A stretch of DNA of 64,000 nucleotides from NCBI GenBank assembly GCA_030430365.1, contig JAUIFP010000006.1:1-64000 (forward strand), read 5' to 3'. The position numbers were made by a program, and so were the translations under genes. Under the pieces are notes generated by a model. That model searched no databases, had not been told where the DNA came from, and saw only the letters and a list, made by a program, of their open reading frames with translations. This DNA comes from Alphaproteobacteria bacterium. Lineage in GTDB: Bacteria > Pseudomonadota > Alphaproteobacteria > Sphingomonadales > Sphingomonadaceae. Numbering within the stretch: the first letter of the stretch is position 1; the number at the start of each line of letters is the position of its first letter. Positions 29,471 through 38,501 of the stretch are shown here, in pieces.

Positions 29471-29866
29471 ATGGATATGACCCGTACTGCGCAGGAAGAG
29501 GCAAACCTCAAGCTCGTGCTCGACATGTTCGAGAATGTGCTGATTCCCTTTGACAGCGGCGCAGTCGATCGCTTCATCGACGAAGACTATATCCAGCACA
29601 GCCAGCTGGCTCCTCCCGGGCGCGATGCGCTCAAGGCTTTCCTCGACACAGTCAAGGAGCAGAGCCCGCAAGGCGAGCACAGGATCCTGCGGGCCTTCGT
29701 CGACGAGGATCACGTCACCGTGCATTATCACGTCATCCGCTGGCCTGGCGATCCGGGCTTTGTGGTGATGGACATATTCCGCATCGAGAACGGCAAGATC
29801 AAGGAACATTGGGACGTAATGCAGGATGTGGTCGAAGGCGGCCCCAATCCGAATTCCCAATTTTGA
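29471..29866 (+). CDS. NTF2-like / SnoaL-type protein
   Basis: FIDEDYIQHSQLAPPGRDALKAF...VMDIFRIENGKIKEHWDVMQ. Confidence 0.8.
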   Translation: MDMTRTAQEEANLKLVLDMFENVLIPFDSGAVDRFIDEDYIQHSQLAPPGRDALKAFLDTVKEQSPQGEHRILRAFVDEDHVTVHYHVIRWPGDPGFVVMDIFRIENGKIKEHWDVMQDVVEGGPNPNSQF

Positions 29867-29876
29867 GGGGCAAGGC

Positions 29877-30626
29877 ATGAGATTCGCTGGCAAGATCGTG
29901 CTCGTCTTCGGCGGCAATAGCGGGATGGGGCTTGCCGCGGCCAAGTCCTTCGCCGCGGAAGGTGCCAAGGTCCACATTACCGGCCGCAACCGGAAAACGC
30001 TGGATGAAGCAGTTGCCGAAATCCCGGGTAGCCGCGGCTATCAGGCCGATATTGCCGATATCGCCACGAGTGAAGACGTGGTGCAGCGTATCGAGGCCGA
30101 GGACGGGCGGATCGACGTGGTCTATATCAACGCCGGCGTTGGGGGCTTCGCCCCGCTGAGCGAGATCACGCCCGAAGCCTGGGATCATACCCACTCGATC
30201 AATCTCAAGGGCTGCGTTTTCGCGCTGCAGAAGGCAGTGAGGCTGATGGGTAAGGGCGGCGCGGCTGTCGTCACCGGATCGATCGGGGCGCATGCCAGTG
30301 TCCCGGGCAACGGCGTCTATGCTGCGGCCAAGGGCGGGCTTTATGCCGCGATGAAGGTTTTCGCGGGCGAGCTGGTGGGGCAGGGAATCCGGCTCAATAT
30401 GGTCAGCCCCGGCCCGATCGATACGCCGCTGCTCCACCGCAATCCCGGCATGGACGAGGATGCGGTGGAAATGCTGCGCCAGCAGATGATCAAGGCCGTT
30501 CCGATGCACCGCATGGGCGAGGCGGAGGAAGTCGCCAAGGCCGTGCTGTTCCTGGCCAGCGAAGATGCCTCATTCATAACTGCCGCCAATCTCTTCATCG
30601 ATGGCGGATTGCTGGAGCTGCGCTGA
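29877..30626 (+). CDS. SDR family oxidoreductase
   Basis: VLVFGGNSGMGLAAAKSFAAEGAKV; YAAAKGGLYAAMK; C-terminal ITAANLFIDGGL. Confidence 0.92.
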   Translation: MRFAGKIVLVFGGNSGMGLAAAKSFAAEGAKVHITGRNRKTLDEAVAEIPGSRGYQADIADIATSEDVVQRIEAEDGRIDVVYINAGVGGFAPLSEITPEAWDHTHSINLKGCVFALQKAVRLMGKGGAAVVTGSIGAHASVPGNGVYAAAKGGLYAAMKVFAGELVGQGIRLNMVSPGPIDTPLLHRNPGMDEDAVEMLRQQMIKAVPMHRMGEAEEVAKAVLFLASEDASFITAANLFIDGGLLELR

Positions 30627-31144
30627 TGGCCGACGGACCTTTCACACCGCCATTTTCAACCTTCGATAATCCGCGGCTGGAATTTGCGATGGAGGTCCGG
30701 CTGACCTTCCCGGAAACCTATGCCATGCCCGATGTGCCGGCCGGCGGCATGCGCAGCGCGGTGCTGGTGGAAGGCGGCACGTTCGAAGGCCCGCATATCA
30801 AGGGGCGTGCCGTCCCGCATTCCGGCGGCGATTATGCCTATTTCCGGCCGGATGACGTTGCCTGCTTCGATGCGCGTTATCTGCTGGAAGAAGAAGATGG
30901 CACGCTGATCCTGCTCAACAATCGCGGTTTCCTGTGGGGGCGCAAGCCGGACACGATGCAGCGCCTGCGCGATTGGGCCTTTGCCGATGGCGCGCCGGTG
31001 GAGGAACAGGAATATTATCTGCGCGGCAATCCCACTTTCGAATGCCCGAAAGGCAAGCATGACTGGCTGACCAAGCATGTATTCGTCGGGGTCGGGCAGC
31101 GGCGGGCAGATGGCAATGTGCTGCGCTATTACGCGCTGACTTGA
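30626..31144 (+). CDS. DUF3237 domain-containing protein
   Basis: GGTFEGPHIKGRAVPHSGGDYAYFRPDDVACFDARYLLEEEDGTLI; GRKPDTMQRL. Confidence 0.82.
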   Translation: MADGPFTPPFSTFDNPRLEFAMEVRLTFPETYAMPDVPAGGMRSAVLVEGGTFEGPHIKGRAVPHSGGDYAYFRPDDVACFDARYLLEEEDGTLILLNNRGFLWGRKPDTMQRLRDWAFADGAPVEEQEYYLRGNPTFECPKGKHDWLTKHVFVGVGQRRADGNVLRYYALT

Positions 31145-31195
31145 AGCGCGCCATGCGCGGCCAAACACTTCCCGGCTAGTATTCCGCTCCACTTC

Positions 31196-31573
31196 ATGAC
31201 ATGCTTGACTTTGGCAAGGACGGCCAATGCGCTCAGGAAGCGCGTTGATTCTGGCTCACTCGTGGGCTGGGAAAGGTTGTTATTGCCTGTGTTCCGCTTG
31301 GTGTTCTCCCCCGATTCATGGGGTGAGTTTCGCAATTTCGAGTTTGAGGCTGACGATCCTGCACCCGCATTTGCGGAAGTGGATCGGCATAACAACCATG
31401 TGCGCGCCGAAATCTGGCAAGGCGCCACGATGTTGTGCTTTGTGGAAGCAACGCCCGCAGCTGGGAAGCTATGGATCGCCCATCCATCGGGAATCCGCAG
31501 TCTTCTGCAAACGCCAGCAGTGCCAAACAAAAAGGAAGACGACCATGCAATGGCCGCCTTCCCGGAGGACTGA
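31196..31573 (+). CDS. hypothetical protein (weakly supported)
   Basis: 125-aa ORF; no clear RBS; competing antisense ORF. Confidence 0.25.
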   Translation: MTCLTLARTANALRKRVDSGSLVGWERLLLPVFRLVFSPDSWGEFRNFEFEADDPAPAFAEVDRHNNHVRAEIWQGATMLCFVEATPAAGKLWIAHPSGIRSLLQTPAVPNKKEDDHAMAAFPED

Positions 31574-31752
31574 ACAAGGACAATAAATCATCCTCCTGAG
31601 GCCTGGGCCTCACGGATAGTTAAGTCCTGTTAGGGCCTAGGCCCTGTCATATAAATTGATAACCCTGAGGTTGGTTCCCCGGGGATAGGGCGCGGTGCAT
31701 CCGGACGCAGCAAATCGGCTTGGCAGGCCGCTGCATTCGCTGTCATGTAGCG

Positions 31753-31795
31753 AGGAAGAAAAAAGGCCCGACCGTTGCCGGCCGGGCCTGGAAGT
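31753..31795 (-). terminator. Rho-independent terminator, minus strand
   Basis: minus strand: ggcccggccggcaacggtcgggcc hairpin followed by ttttttcttc. Confidence 0.8.
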
Positions 31796-31970
31796 TTTGG
31801 GAGAGGATGCCTGAAAGGCAGGTTCGATATGCTCCATGGCTCCCGAATAGAAAATCGACTTAAACGCACCACCCGTTGCATTCTTTGCAACACTCGCGGC
31901 AGCCGCGGGCTACAGCCTTAAAATACGCCGATATTTTCTTGAAAAAAATGTCCTGCCTTGACGCTTCAGC

Positions 31971-33458
31971 CTATTTGAGGGCCGAGCGGTTGAGCTTTTC
32001 GCGGCTCACCCAGGTTCCGTGGACCTGGCTTCTGAGAGCCATTCCCGTTTTCACCTTTGCGACGGGGCCTGCAGCGACGTCGCCGGCATCGATGATCCAG
32101 AGCTGCGAGGTATAGTCGCCGGGTATCTGCCGGGCAGGATCGGGATCCTTCGGCAGATCGACTACACTCAGCAGCCAGCCATCGTGCCCGCGCGAGCGTG
32201 ACGGGACATGGGCCGGTTCGCTAATCCCGGCGCCGGGCGGCAGGCCAAGCATTTCCAGATGGCCGTTGCCCGGTTCGATCCGCAGCAGGCAATTGAAGTT
32301 GGCACCCACAGGCCCGCCGGGCATGGGTGGGCCGCCTTCGGGGTTCATGCTCAGATACCAGGCATGGCTGTAGGGCCGGCCCTGATCCTTGTCGGCCAGC
32401 CGCGGCAGATCGCCGGTGGGACCCAGGGGGCGCTCCGAAATTTCCGGATTTTCCTGCGACAGGTCGATCGTCCAGCGGGTTAGCGCGCCTTCCACTTCCG
32501 GTTGCGGAATATCGATGCCGCCGGCCTCCCGCATGAAGGGGAAGGCATTGGTGCTTGTCAGACACAGATCGATATGCAGCAGATCCCCGTCGTCGAAGGC
32601 ATTGACTTCATGGAACACGGAAACGCCGACTGGCCCCTTGATCCACCTGATCTCCTCGACCTTGCCGTAGCGCGGCATGACGCCCACCCAGCTTTCCAGA
32701 TCCTGCACATGCGCCCAATGTTCACCGCCGGATTCGATCCTCTCGAGGTCCGCGATGGTCGGAAAGATCGGGAAGACCGCGTATTTCTCCGTGATCACGA
32801 AATCGTGGATGGTCGAGAGATAGGGCTGTTCGAACCATTGTTCGGAAACCAGCTTCCCGTCCTTGTCGGCAATGCAATAGGCGACGTTCGGATCGCACAG
32901 GCCGCCAGCCTCGTAGCCGAAGAAGAACATCTCGCCGGTTTCGGCATCGATCCGCGGATGCGCCGTGAAGGTGGCCGATTTCAGCTTTCCGCCGAATGTC
33001 CACTTGCCGATGGTTTCCAGCGTATGCGGATTGATTTCGTGGCCGAGCCCGTCTTCCTTTGTCATGAACAGGCGGTTCGCGTGCCAGACGGGGGTCGTAT
33101 TGGCGACGGTGCGGTCCACGCCCTTGACGCTGGGATCGTCGGTAAACGGATTGCGGTAGCGCCCGAACAGGGCGCGCCGTGCTTCCTTTTCCGCCTTGTA
33201 GCGGTCGGTCTCGACATATCGGATGTCGAAATCGACGGCGCCGTCCTGAAAATGGAAGCGGCTGATCATGCCGTCGGCATTCAGGGCGATATCGTCTTCG
33301 AACATGGGCGGGTGCGCATTGTCGGGCACGGCCCGGAAAAAGGCGCCGTCGATGTCGTCGGGAATCTCTCCTTCAACTTCAAGATCGCGAAGCGTTATTT
33401 CCATCCGCCGTGGAGTGTTCGATCCGATAAAATGGATCGTTTGCGGAAAGGCTTCCAT
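31971..33458 (-). CDS. carotenoid oxygenase family protein (carotenoid/lignostilbene cleavage dioxygenase-like)
   Basis: EGEIPDDIDGAFFRAVPDNAHPP; HPRIDAETGEMFFFGYE; IHDFVITEKYAVFP; FHEVNAFDDGD. Confidence 0.93.
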   Translation of the reverse strand: MEAFPQTIHFIGSNTPRRMEITLRDLEVEGEIPDDIDGAFFRAVPDNAHPPMFEDDIALNADGMISRFHFQDGAVDFDIRYVETDRYKAEKEARRALFGRYRNPFTDDPSVKGVDRTVANTTPVWHANRLFMTKEDGLGHEINPHTLETIGKWTFGGKLKSATFTAHPRIDAETGEMFFFGYEAGGLCDPNVAYCIADKDGKLVSEQWFEQPYLSTIHDFVITEKYAVFPIFPTIADLERIESGGEHWAHVQDLESWVGVMPRYGKVEEIRWIKGPVGVSVFHEVNAFDDGDLLHIDLCLTSTNAFPFMREAGGIDIPQPEVEGALTRWTIDLSQENPEISERPLGPTGDLPRLADKDQGRPYSHAWYLSMNPEGGPPMPGGPVGANFNCLLRIEPGNGHLEMLGLPPGAGISEPAHVPSRSRGHDGWLLSVVDLPKDPDPARQIPGDYTSQLWIIDAGDVAAGPVAKVKTGMALRSQVHGTWVSREKLNRSALK

Positions 33459-33492
33459 GCCCGAATTCTCCCAAATACGTTTGCACAGATCT

Positions 33493-33504
33493 TAACGAGT
33501 GTTA
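33493..33504. promoter_or_regulatory. candidate operator TAACGAGTGTTA (reverse complement TAACACTCGTTA)
   Basis: between divergent carotenoid oxygenase and MarR genes; member of TAACRCTYGTTA family. Confidence 0.6.
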
Positions 33505-33592
33505 CGAAAGCTGCCAAGAAAGTTTGGCCGGATCATGGGATATAGCGAGCCGTGGCAGCGAGCAGACGGAATCCGGGAAGATGGGGAGCGCG

Positions 33593-34129
33593 ATGCAGGA
33601 CGATTTGATCCACGAAGGCCCGGATACATCCGCCGATCAGGCACGCATGCTGCACGATCTGCTGAAACTGGCCAATCGCCTGACGGCGCCCTTTTCCACC
33701 CATCTCGCCGATCGCTACCGGATCAGCCTGAATGAATTCCGCCTGCTGATGACGATTGGCCGGATTGGCGCGACCGCCAGCCACGAAGTGGCGGAAATCA
33801 CCGGCGTCAATGTCATGAGCGTGAGCCGGGCCGTTTCAACGCTCGAGCGCAACGGGCGCATCCATGTCGCGCTCGATCCCGCGAACCGCAGGCGCAAGGT
33901 GCTCACCCTGACAGCGGAAGGGCAGCGGCTCTATGAGATCATGCGTCCGCAGACCCTGACGGTTGCCGAGTTTCTTTTCAGCGAGCTGTCCGAGACCGAT
34001 GTTCATGCGCTCGACCGGATCCTCGCCCAATTGATCGATACGCTGGAAGCGCGCGACGAGAATGGCAATTCCGTGTTTCTTGAGGCAACGAAGCCGGGCG
34101 AAGACGCCGTGGTGGCGCAGGGAAAATAA
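33593..34129 (+). CDS. MarR family transcriptional regulator
   Basis: ISLNEFRLLMTIGRIGATASHEVAEITGVNVMSVSRAVSTLERNGRI...DPANRRRKVLTLTAEGQRL. Confidence 0.9.
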   Translation: MQDDLIHEGPDTSADQARMLHDLLKLANRLTAPFSTHLADRYRISLNEFRLLMTIGRIGATASHEVAEITGVNVMSVSRAVSTLERNGRIHVALDPANRRRKVLTLTAEGQRLYEIMRPQTLTVAEFLFSELSETDVHALDRILAQLIDTLEARDENGNSVFLEATKPGEDAVVAQGK

Positions 34130-34132
34130 GCG

Positions 34133-34561
34133 ATGGATCTCGAGGAACGCCAGCAGGTGGAGCAGCAATGCACTCGCCTGATCAACCACTATGCCAATCT
34201 CAACGATGCGCAGGATTGGGAAGCGGTTGCCCAGCTTTATACAGAGGATGCCCATTTCCAGCGGCCCAGCGGCGGCGATCCGGTGATCGGGCGCGAGGCA
34301 ATTCTGGAAAGTTTCCTCGCCCGTGCCCCGCGCACGCAGCGCCATGTCATTGCCAATGCGGTGGTGGATGCCGAAGGGCCTGCCACCGCGCGTGCCTTCA
34401 GCGCCATCCTGCTGTTTCACGGCGATGCGGCAAAGGATGGCGAACTTCCGGCGATGGCGCCCAATTCGCCGCTGGTCGGCTGGTATCGGGACCTGATCGT
34501 GCTCACGCCGGAGGGGTGGCGTTTCCAGCAGCGGATCGGCGGGCTGGACTTCAGGCCGTGA
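34133..34561 (+). CDS. NTF2-like (SnoaL_4-type) protein
   Basis: INHYANLNDAQDWEAVAQLYTEDAHFQRP...VIGREAI; GWRFQQRIGGLDFR. Confidence 0.82.
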   Translation: MDLEERQQVEQQCTRLINHYANLNDAQDWEAVAQLYTEDAHFQRPSGGDPVIGREAILESFLARAPRTQRHVIANAVVDAEGPATARAFSAILLFHGDAAKDGELPAMAPNSPLVGWYRDLIVLTPEGWRFQQRIGGLDFRP

Positions 34562-35774
34562 TCTCCTCGCCTGCCGGCTGAGCGCGCTTCACTGCTAGCG
34601 CGGCGGGCAGCCCCAGACAGATCAGCGCGCAGAGCGCGGCCGGTAGAGCGGCGGCCATCAGAAACATCGACGGCCCGGTCCCGGCCGCCAGCATGGCCGA
34701 TCCCACCATCGGCCCGGAAATGGCGCCGATCCGCGCGATCAGCACGCCCATGCCGATGGCCGATGAAAGCAGCTGCCGGGGGAACAGGGCGGGGGTGAGC
34801 GCGGGAATCGCCATGGCTGCACCGGCGCTGCCGCCCACGCCGATCAGCAGCAGCACGGTCCAGGCCGCCGGCGCCGGCCCGATCAAGCCGATCGCAAGGA
34901 AGCTGGCCGCCACGATGGCGAACAGCCCCACCATGGTGGGGCCTGGCTTCCACCGGTCGATCAGCACGCTGGCAGATAGGCCCATTGCAAACCCTGCGCC
35001 TTGCACCAGCCCGCTGATCCGGGCGGCCTGGTCCAGCGTGAATCCGGCATCGGGCAGCACGCTGGGCATCCACTGGCTGAGCAGATAGAGATTCAAGGCA
35101 TTGAGCGTCAGCGCCGCGGCCATGATCGCGAAAGGCAGGTTCCACGGGCTGCGCAGCAATTCCAGCTGCGGGGCCTTGCTGCGCGGTGCCCCGGCCGGCG
35201 GAGCAGGCCTTGCGGATTGCGCGGGCAGGACGGCCCACAGCGCCAGCGCAAGCAGCACGGCAAGAATTCCCGGAGTGAGGAACAGCCCGGCCCAGCCGCC
35301 CAGCGCAACCACTTCGGGCGCCGTCAGGCCGGCGCCCATCGCGCCCAGCGGGATTCCCGCGGAAACCAGCGTCATCACCGTGGCGCGCTTGTTCTCGCTC
35401 GCCAGTTCGGCCGAAAGCGCCGTGCAATTGGGCAGGCAGGCGCCCAGGCTCGCGCCGGTCAGCAAGCGCCACAGGGCGAATTCCGCGATGCTGCCGGAAG
35501 AGGCCGTCGCGAATGTCGTCAACGCCGCGGCAAGGCAGCTGAAGACGATCAGCGGCTTGCGCCCGATCCGGTCGCCCAGCGGAGCTATCAGCGCTGCACC
35601 GCCGCCCAGGCCGACCAGCACGGCGGAAAACGCAATCCCGAACTGCGCGGGCGAAAGGCCGAGTTCCCTTTGGAGATGGGGAACCGCCAGCGGCATCGCA
35701 TTGAGATCGAAGCCGTCCATCACGAAGACGCCCGCGAGCAGCACCAGCGCCAGCAATCTGCGGCCTTGGCTCAT
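34551..35774 (-). CDS. MFS transporter, AAHS (aromatic acid:H+ symporter)-like
   Basis: VFVMDGFDLNAMPLAVPHL; PLGDRIGRKPLIVFS; 12-TM pattern. Confidence 0.85.
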   Translation of the reverse strand: MSQGRRLLALVLLAGVFVMDGFDLNAMPLAVPHLQRELGLSPAQFGIAFSAVLVGLGGGAALIAPLGDRIGRKPLIVFSCLAAALTTFATASSGSIAEFALWRLLTGASLGACLPNCTALSAELASENKRATVMTLVSAGIPLGAMGAGLTAPEVVALGGWAGLFLTPGILAVLLALALWAVLPAQSARPAPPAGAPRSKAPQLELLRSPWNLPFAIMAAALTLNALNLYLLSQWMPSVLPDAGFTLDQAARISGLVQGAGFAMGLSASVLIDRWKPGPTMVGLFAIVAASFLAIGLIGPAPAAWTVLLLIGVGGSAGAAMAIPALTPALFPRQLLSSAIGMGVLIARIGAISGPMVGSAMLAAGTGPSMFLMAAALPAALCALICLGLPAALAVKRAQPAGEEITA

Positions 35775-35877
35775 TGCCGTGCCTGCAATTTAACGCTTGT
35801 ACCGCGCCGGACCATCGCACATCCCCCACTCGGCGGGTTCGCCCCGCGCTTGACTCTGATACACGCTAGAAGAAAAG

Positions 35878-35889
35878 TAACGCTCGTTA
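35878..35889. promoter_or_regulatory. candidate operator TAACGCTCGTTA
   Basis: in divergent MFS/flavoprotein intergenic region; member of TAACRCTYGTTA family. Confidence 0.6.
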
Positions 35890-35938
35890 AAGTTGGTGGC
35901 ATGAACAAGCACCGCCGACAGGGGGAGAGAATTGAATA

Positions 35939-37516
35939 ATGGCTGACACGCCCCTTCCGCCCGGATTCGACGAATACAAGATGGCACGGGCGCGGCGGGC
36001 TTTCGAAAGCGCGCTGGGCCATCGCAAGGTCTTCTTCGAAGAGCTCGACCGGACCGGTTATCAGGACAAGTTCGCAGTCGACGATGCGCTGCATCACCCG
36101 GCCGGGGCGATCGCCCCGGAATCGGTGGAGGAAGTGCAGGCGGCTGTCCGGATCGCCAATCAGTATCTGCTGCCGCTCTGGCCGATCAGCCGCGGCAAGA
36201 ATCTGGGCTATGGCGCCAGTGCGCCGCTGCTGGCGGGCAGCGTGGTGCTCGACATGTCGCGGATGAAGAAGATCGAGTTCGACGAGCATCTGGGCACGGT
36301 GGTCGTGGAACCCGGCGTCGGCTTTTACGATCTCTACGATTATCTCCAGGCCAACGATCTGCCTTTCTGGCTCTCCACACCGGGAAACAGCTGGGGCTCG
36401 GTGATGGGCAACGCGCTGGACCGGGGCGTGGGCTACACGCCCTATGGCGAGCACACGAAGCAGATCTGCGGCATGGAAGTGGTGCTGCCCGATGGCGATC
36501 TGGTCCGCACCGGCATGGGTGCGTTTGCAGGGTCCGACACCTGGCAGGCCTATCCCTATGGCTACGGCCCGGCCTGGGATCAGATGTTCGTCCAGTCCAA
36601 TTTCGGCATCGTCACCAAGATGGGCCTGTGGCTGATGCCGGAGCCGGAAAGCCTGATGGGCATGGATGTCGAATTCGACCGCCCGGAAGACCTCAAGGCG
36701 ATGATCGACACGATCGCCCCGCTTCGGCGGGAGCGGGTGCTGACCCAGAGCCCCAGCATCGGCAACTGGCTGCGCGCCGCCGCCGTGCTGACCACGCGGG
36801 ACGAATGGACGGACAAGCCCGGCGCGCTGGGCGAGGATGTGATCGACAAGATCCGCAAGACCTTCAACATCGGCTGGTGGGGCGTCTCGCTGAGGCTTTA
36901 CGGGCGCGAGGAGGTCAACAAGGCCGCCTACAAGATCCTGGAAAAGGCGATGAACGATATCGATCCCATGCTGATCAAGCCGACCAGCTGGGTGAAGGGG
37001 GAACCGCTGGAACATACCGGCTGGACCGGCACGCCCATGACTTTCCCGATGCAGAATGTGAACTGGTATGGCGGGCGCGGCGGCCATATCGGCTTTTCGC
37101 CCATCATTCCGCAAGACGGGACCAAGGCGCTGGAGCAGTTCCGGCGCACCTATGCCCGCTATCAGGAATACGGGATGGATTATCAGGGCAGCTTCGCCTT
37201 CGGCGAACGGCACATGATCAACGTCAATGCGATGATCTTCGACAAGGACGATCCGGAAATGATGAAGAAGGTCGATCCCTTCTTCCGCACGCTGGTGCAG
37301 GACGCGAAGGAGCAAGGCTACGGCGAGTACCGCACCCATCTGGATTACATGGACCTGGTTGCCGATAGCTATGACTTCAATGGCGGTGCGCTGGCGCGGC
37401 TGAACGGCAAGGTGAAGGACGCGCTCGATCCCAATGGTATCCTGGCCCCGGGCAAGAGCGGTATCTGGCCGGAGCGCTTGCGGGGATCGAATGCGGGCGG
37501 GGGGCGCAGATCGTGA
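35939..37516 (+). CDS. FAD-binding oxidoreductase, vanillyl-alcohol oxidase / 4-cresol dehydrogenase flavoprotein family
   Basis: PISRGKNLGYGASAPLLAGSVVLDMSRMKKI; NALDRGVGYTPYGEH; DPNGILAPGKSGIWP. Confidence 0.9.
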   Translation: MADTPLPPGFDEYKMARARRAFESALGHRKVFFEELDRTGYQDKFAVDDALHHPAGAIAPESVEEVQAAVRIANQYLLPLWPISRGKNLGYGASAPLLAGSVVLDMSRMKKIEFDEHLGTVVVEPGVGFYDLYDYLQANDLPFWLSTPGNSWGSVMGNALDRGVGYTPYGEHTKQICGMEVVLPDGDLVRTGMGAFAGSDTWQAYPYGYGPAWDQMFVQSNFGIVTKMGLWLMPEPESLMGMDVEFDRPEDLKAMIDTIAPLRRERVLTQSPSIGNWLRAAAVLTTRDEWTDKPGALGEDVIDKIRKTFNIGWWGVSLRLYGREEVNKAAYKILEKAMNDIDPMLIKPTSWVKGEPLEHTGWTGTPMTFPMQNVNWYGGRGGHIGFSPIIPQDGTKALEQFRRTYARYQEYGMDYQGSFAFGERHMINVNAMIFDKDDPEMMKKVDPFFRTLVQDAKEQGYGEYRTHLDYMDLVADSYDFNGGALARLNGKVKDALDPNGILAPGKSGIWPERLRGSNAGGGRRS

Positions 37517-37920
37517 TGCGCGCGCCTGTTCTTGCAGCGGTGCTGCTGGCGCTATGTTCCTGCAGCGGTTCCGAAAGGGCAAGTGCGCCGGAAGGCGAAG
37601 GCGGCGGACCGCCGGCATTTCCCAAGCCTGTCACCGTGTCCGCCCGGCCGGATGCCAGTGTGCGCGAGAAGCTCTATCTTGAACATTGTGCGATGTGCCA
37701 CGGCCCCGGCGGGATGGGGCAAGGCCTGCTCGCCCGCCGTATGGATCAGCCCGATCTGGAAAAGCGCGCGGATCTGACGGCGGAATATGTTATCGCTGCG
37801 GTGCGCACGGGCATGGGCAATATGCCGCCGGTTACGCGCGGCGAATTGAGCGACGAGCAATTGGAAGAAATCGCGCAATATCTCGAAGCCGGCCCGCATG
37901 GAGAGGGAGACGGGGCATGA
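37513..37920 (+). CDS. c-type cytochrome (4-cresol dehydrogenase cytochrome subunit-like)
   Basis: N-terminal signal/lipoprotein-like sequence; CAMCHGPGGMGQG; GMGNMPPVTRGELSDEQLEEIAQYL; overlaps flavoprotein stop. Confidence 0.85.
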   Translation: MMRAPVLAAVLLALCSCSGSERASAPEGEGGGPPAFPKPVTVSARPDASVREKLYLEHCAMCHGPGGMGQGLLARRMDQPDLEKRADLTAEYVIAAVRTGMGNMPPVTRGELSDEQLEEIAQYLEAGPHGEGDGA

Positions 37921-38468
37921 TCGAAACGACACGCAGGGCCGCGCTGGGAGGCGCGATGTTCGGGGTGCTCGCCGTGCCGACGATCTCCGGCCTGGCGACA
38001 TGGCGCTGGAACCATGGGGACCGGCGCGTGCTGCTGCACGATCCCGCGCTCGAGGCCGGGCGGCGATTTGCCGCCGCGGGCGAAGCCAAAGGCATTGCGC
38101 CGCAAGCGATCGAGGGTGACCGGATCCGCCTGGCGCGCAGCGTGCTGGCGGCCGCTCCCGCCGTGATCGTGGGCGTCAGCCGCCATGCCGATCTGCTGCT
38201 GATCGCCGATGCCGCGCGGGAAGCCGGCTATGTCACGGCGGCCCGCCTGGAATCGCATGTCGGGCGCTGCACCGGGGCGGAATGCATGCCGGGCTGGAAT
38301 GCGCTGGCGAGGGCAGGCCGCGCGGCCGGGGCGGACTGGGCCGAAGTGCTGGCCGCCTTCGCTGCGGATCCGCGCGGAGCGGTGCCAAGCGCCTCCACCG
38401 GCAACTGGTTCGGCGGCAAGGATGGCGGGCTGGTGCTGGGCTGGGTATTGGCCAAACGCATCGGCTAA
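37917..38468 (+). CDS. hypothetical protein translationally coupled to the cytochrome c gene
   Basis: ATGA overlap with cytochrome gene; MIETTRRAALGGAMFGVLAVP signal/anchor. Confidence 0.65.
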   Translation: MIETTRRAALGGAMFGVLAVPTISGLATWRWNHGDRRVLLHDPALEAGRRFAAAGEAKGIAPQAIEGDRIRLARSVLAAAPAVIVGVSRHADLLLIADAAREAGYVTAARLESHVGRCTGAECMPGWNALARAGRAAGADWAEVLAAFAADPRGAVPSASTGNWFGGKDGGLVLGWVLAKRIG

Positions 38469-38501
38469 CGTTCACCTATCTGGTGAAATGCCTTGACATC
38501 G

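Noticed and set aside
31637-31837. 66-aa minus-strand ORF (MEHIEPAFQ...)
   Set aside because: Runs straight through the strong minus-strand terminator at 31753-31795, so unlikely to be translated in full.
31971-33458. Carotenoid oxygenase as part of a carotenoid biosynthesis cluster
   Set aside because: No crt genes seen nearby; the neighbourhood is aromatic-catabolic.
34417-35829. 470-aa minus-strand ORF overlapping the MFS gene
   Set aside because: Out-of-frame overlap with the MFS transporter frame, which has clear TM and MFS motifs; Arg/Gly/Ala-rich.
35771-37618. 615-aa minus-strand ORF
   Set aside because: Antisense to the VAO-type flavoprotein; no domain signatures.
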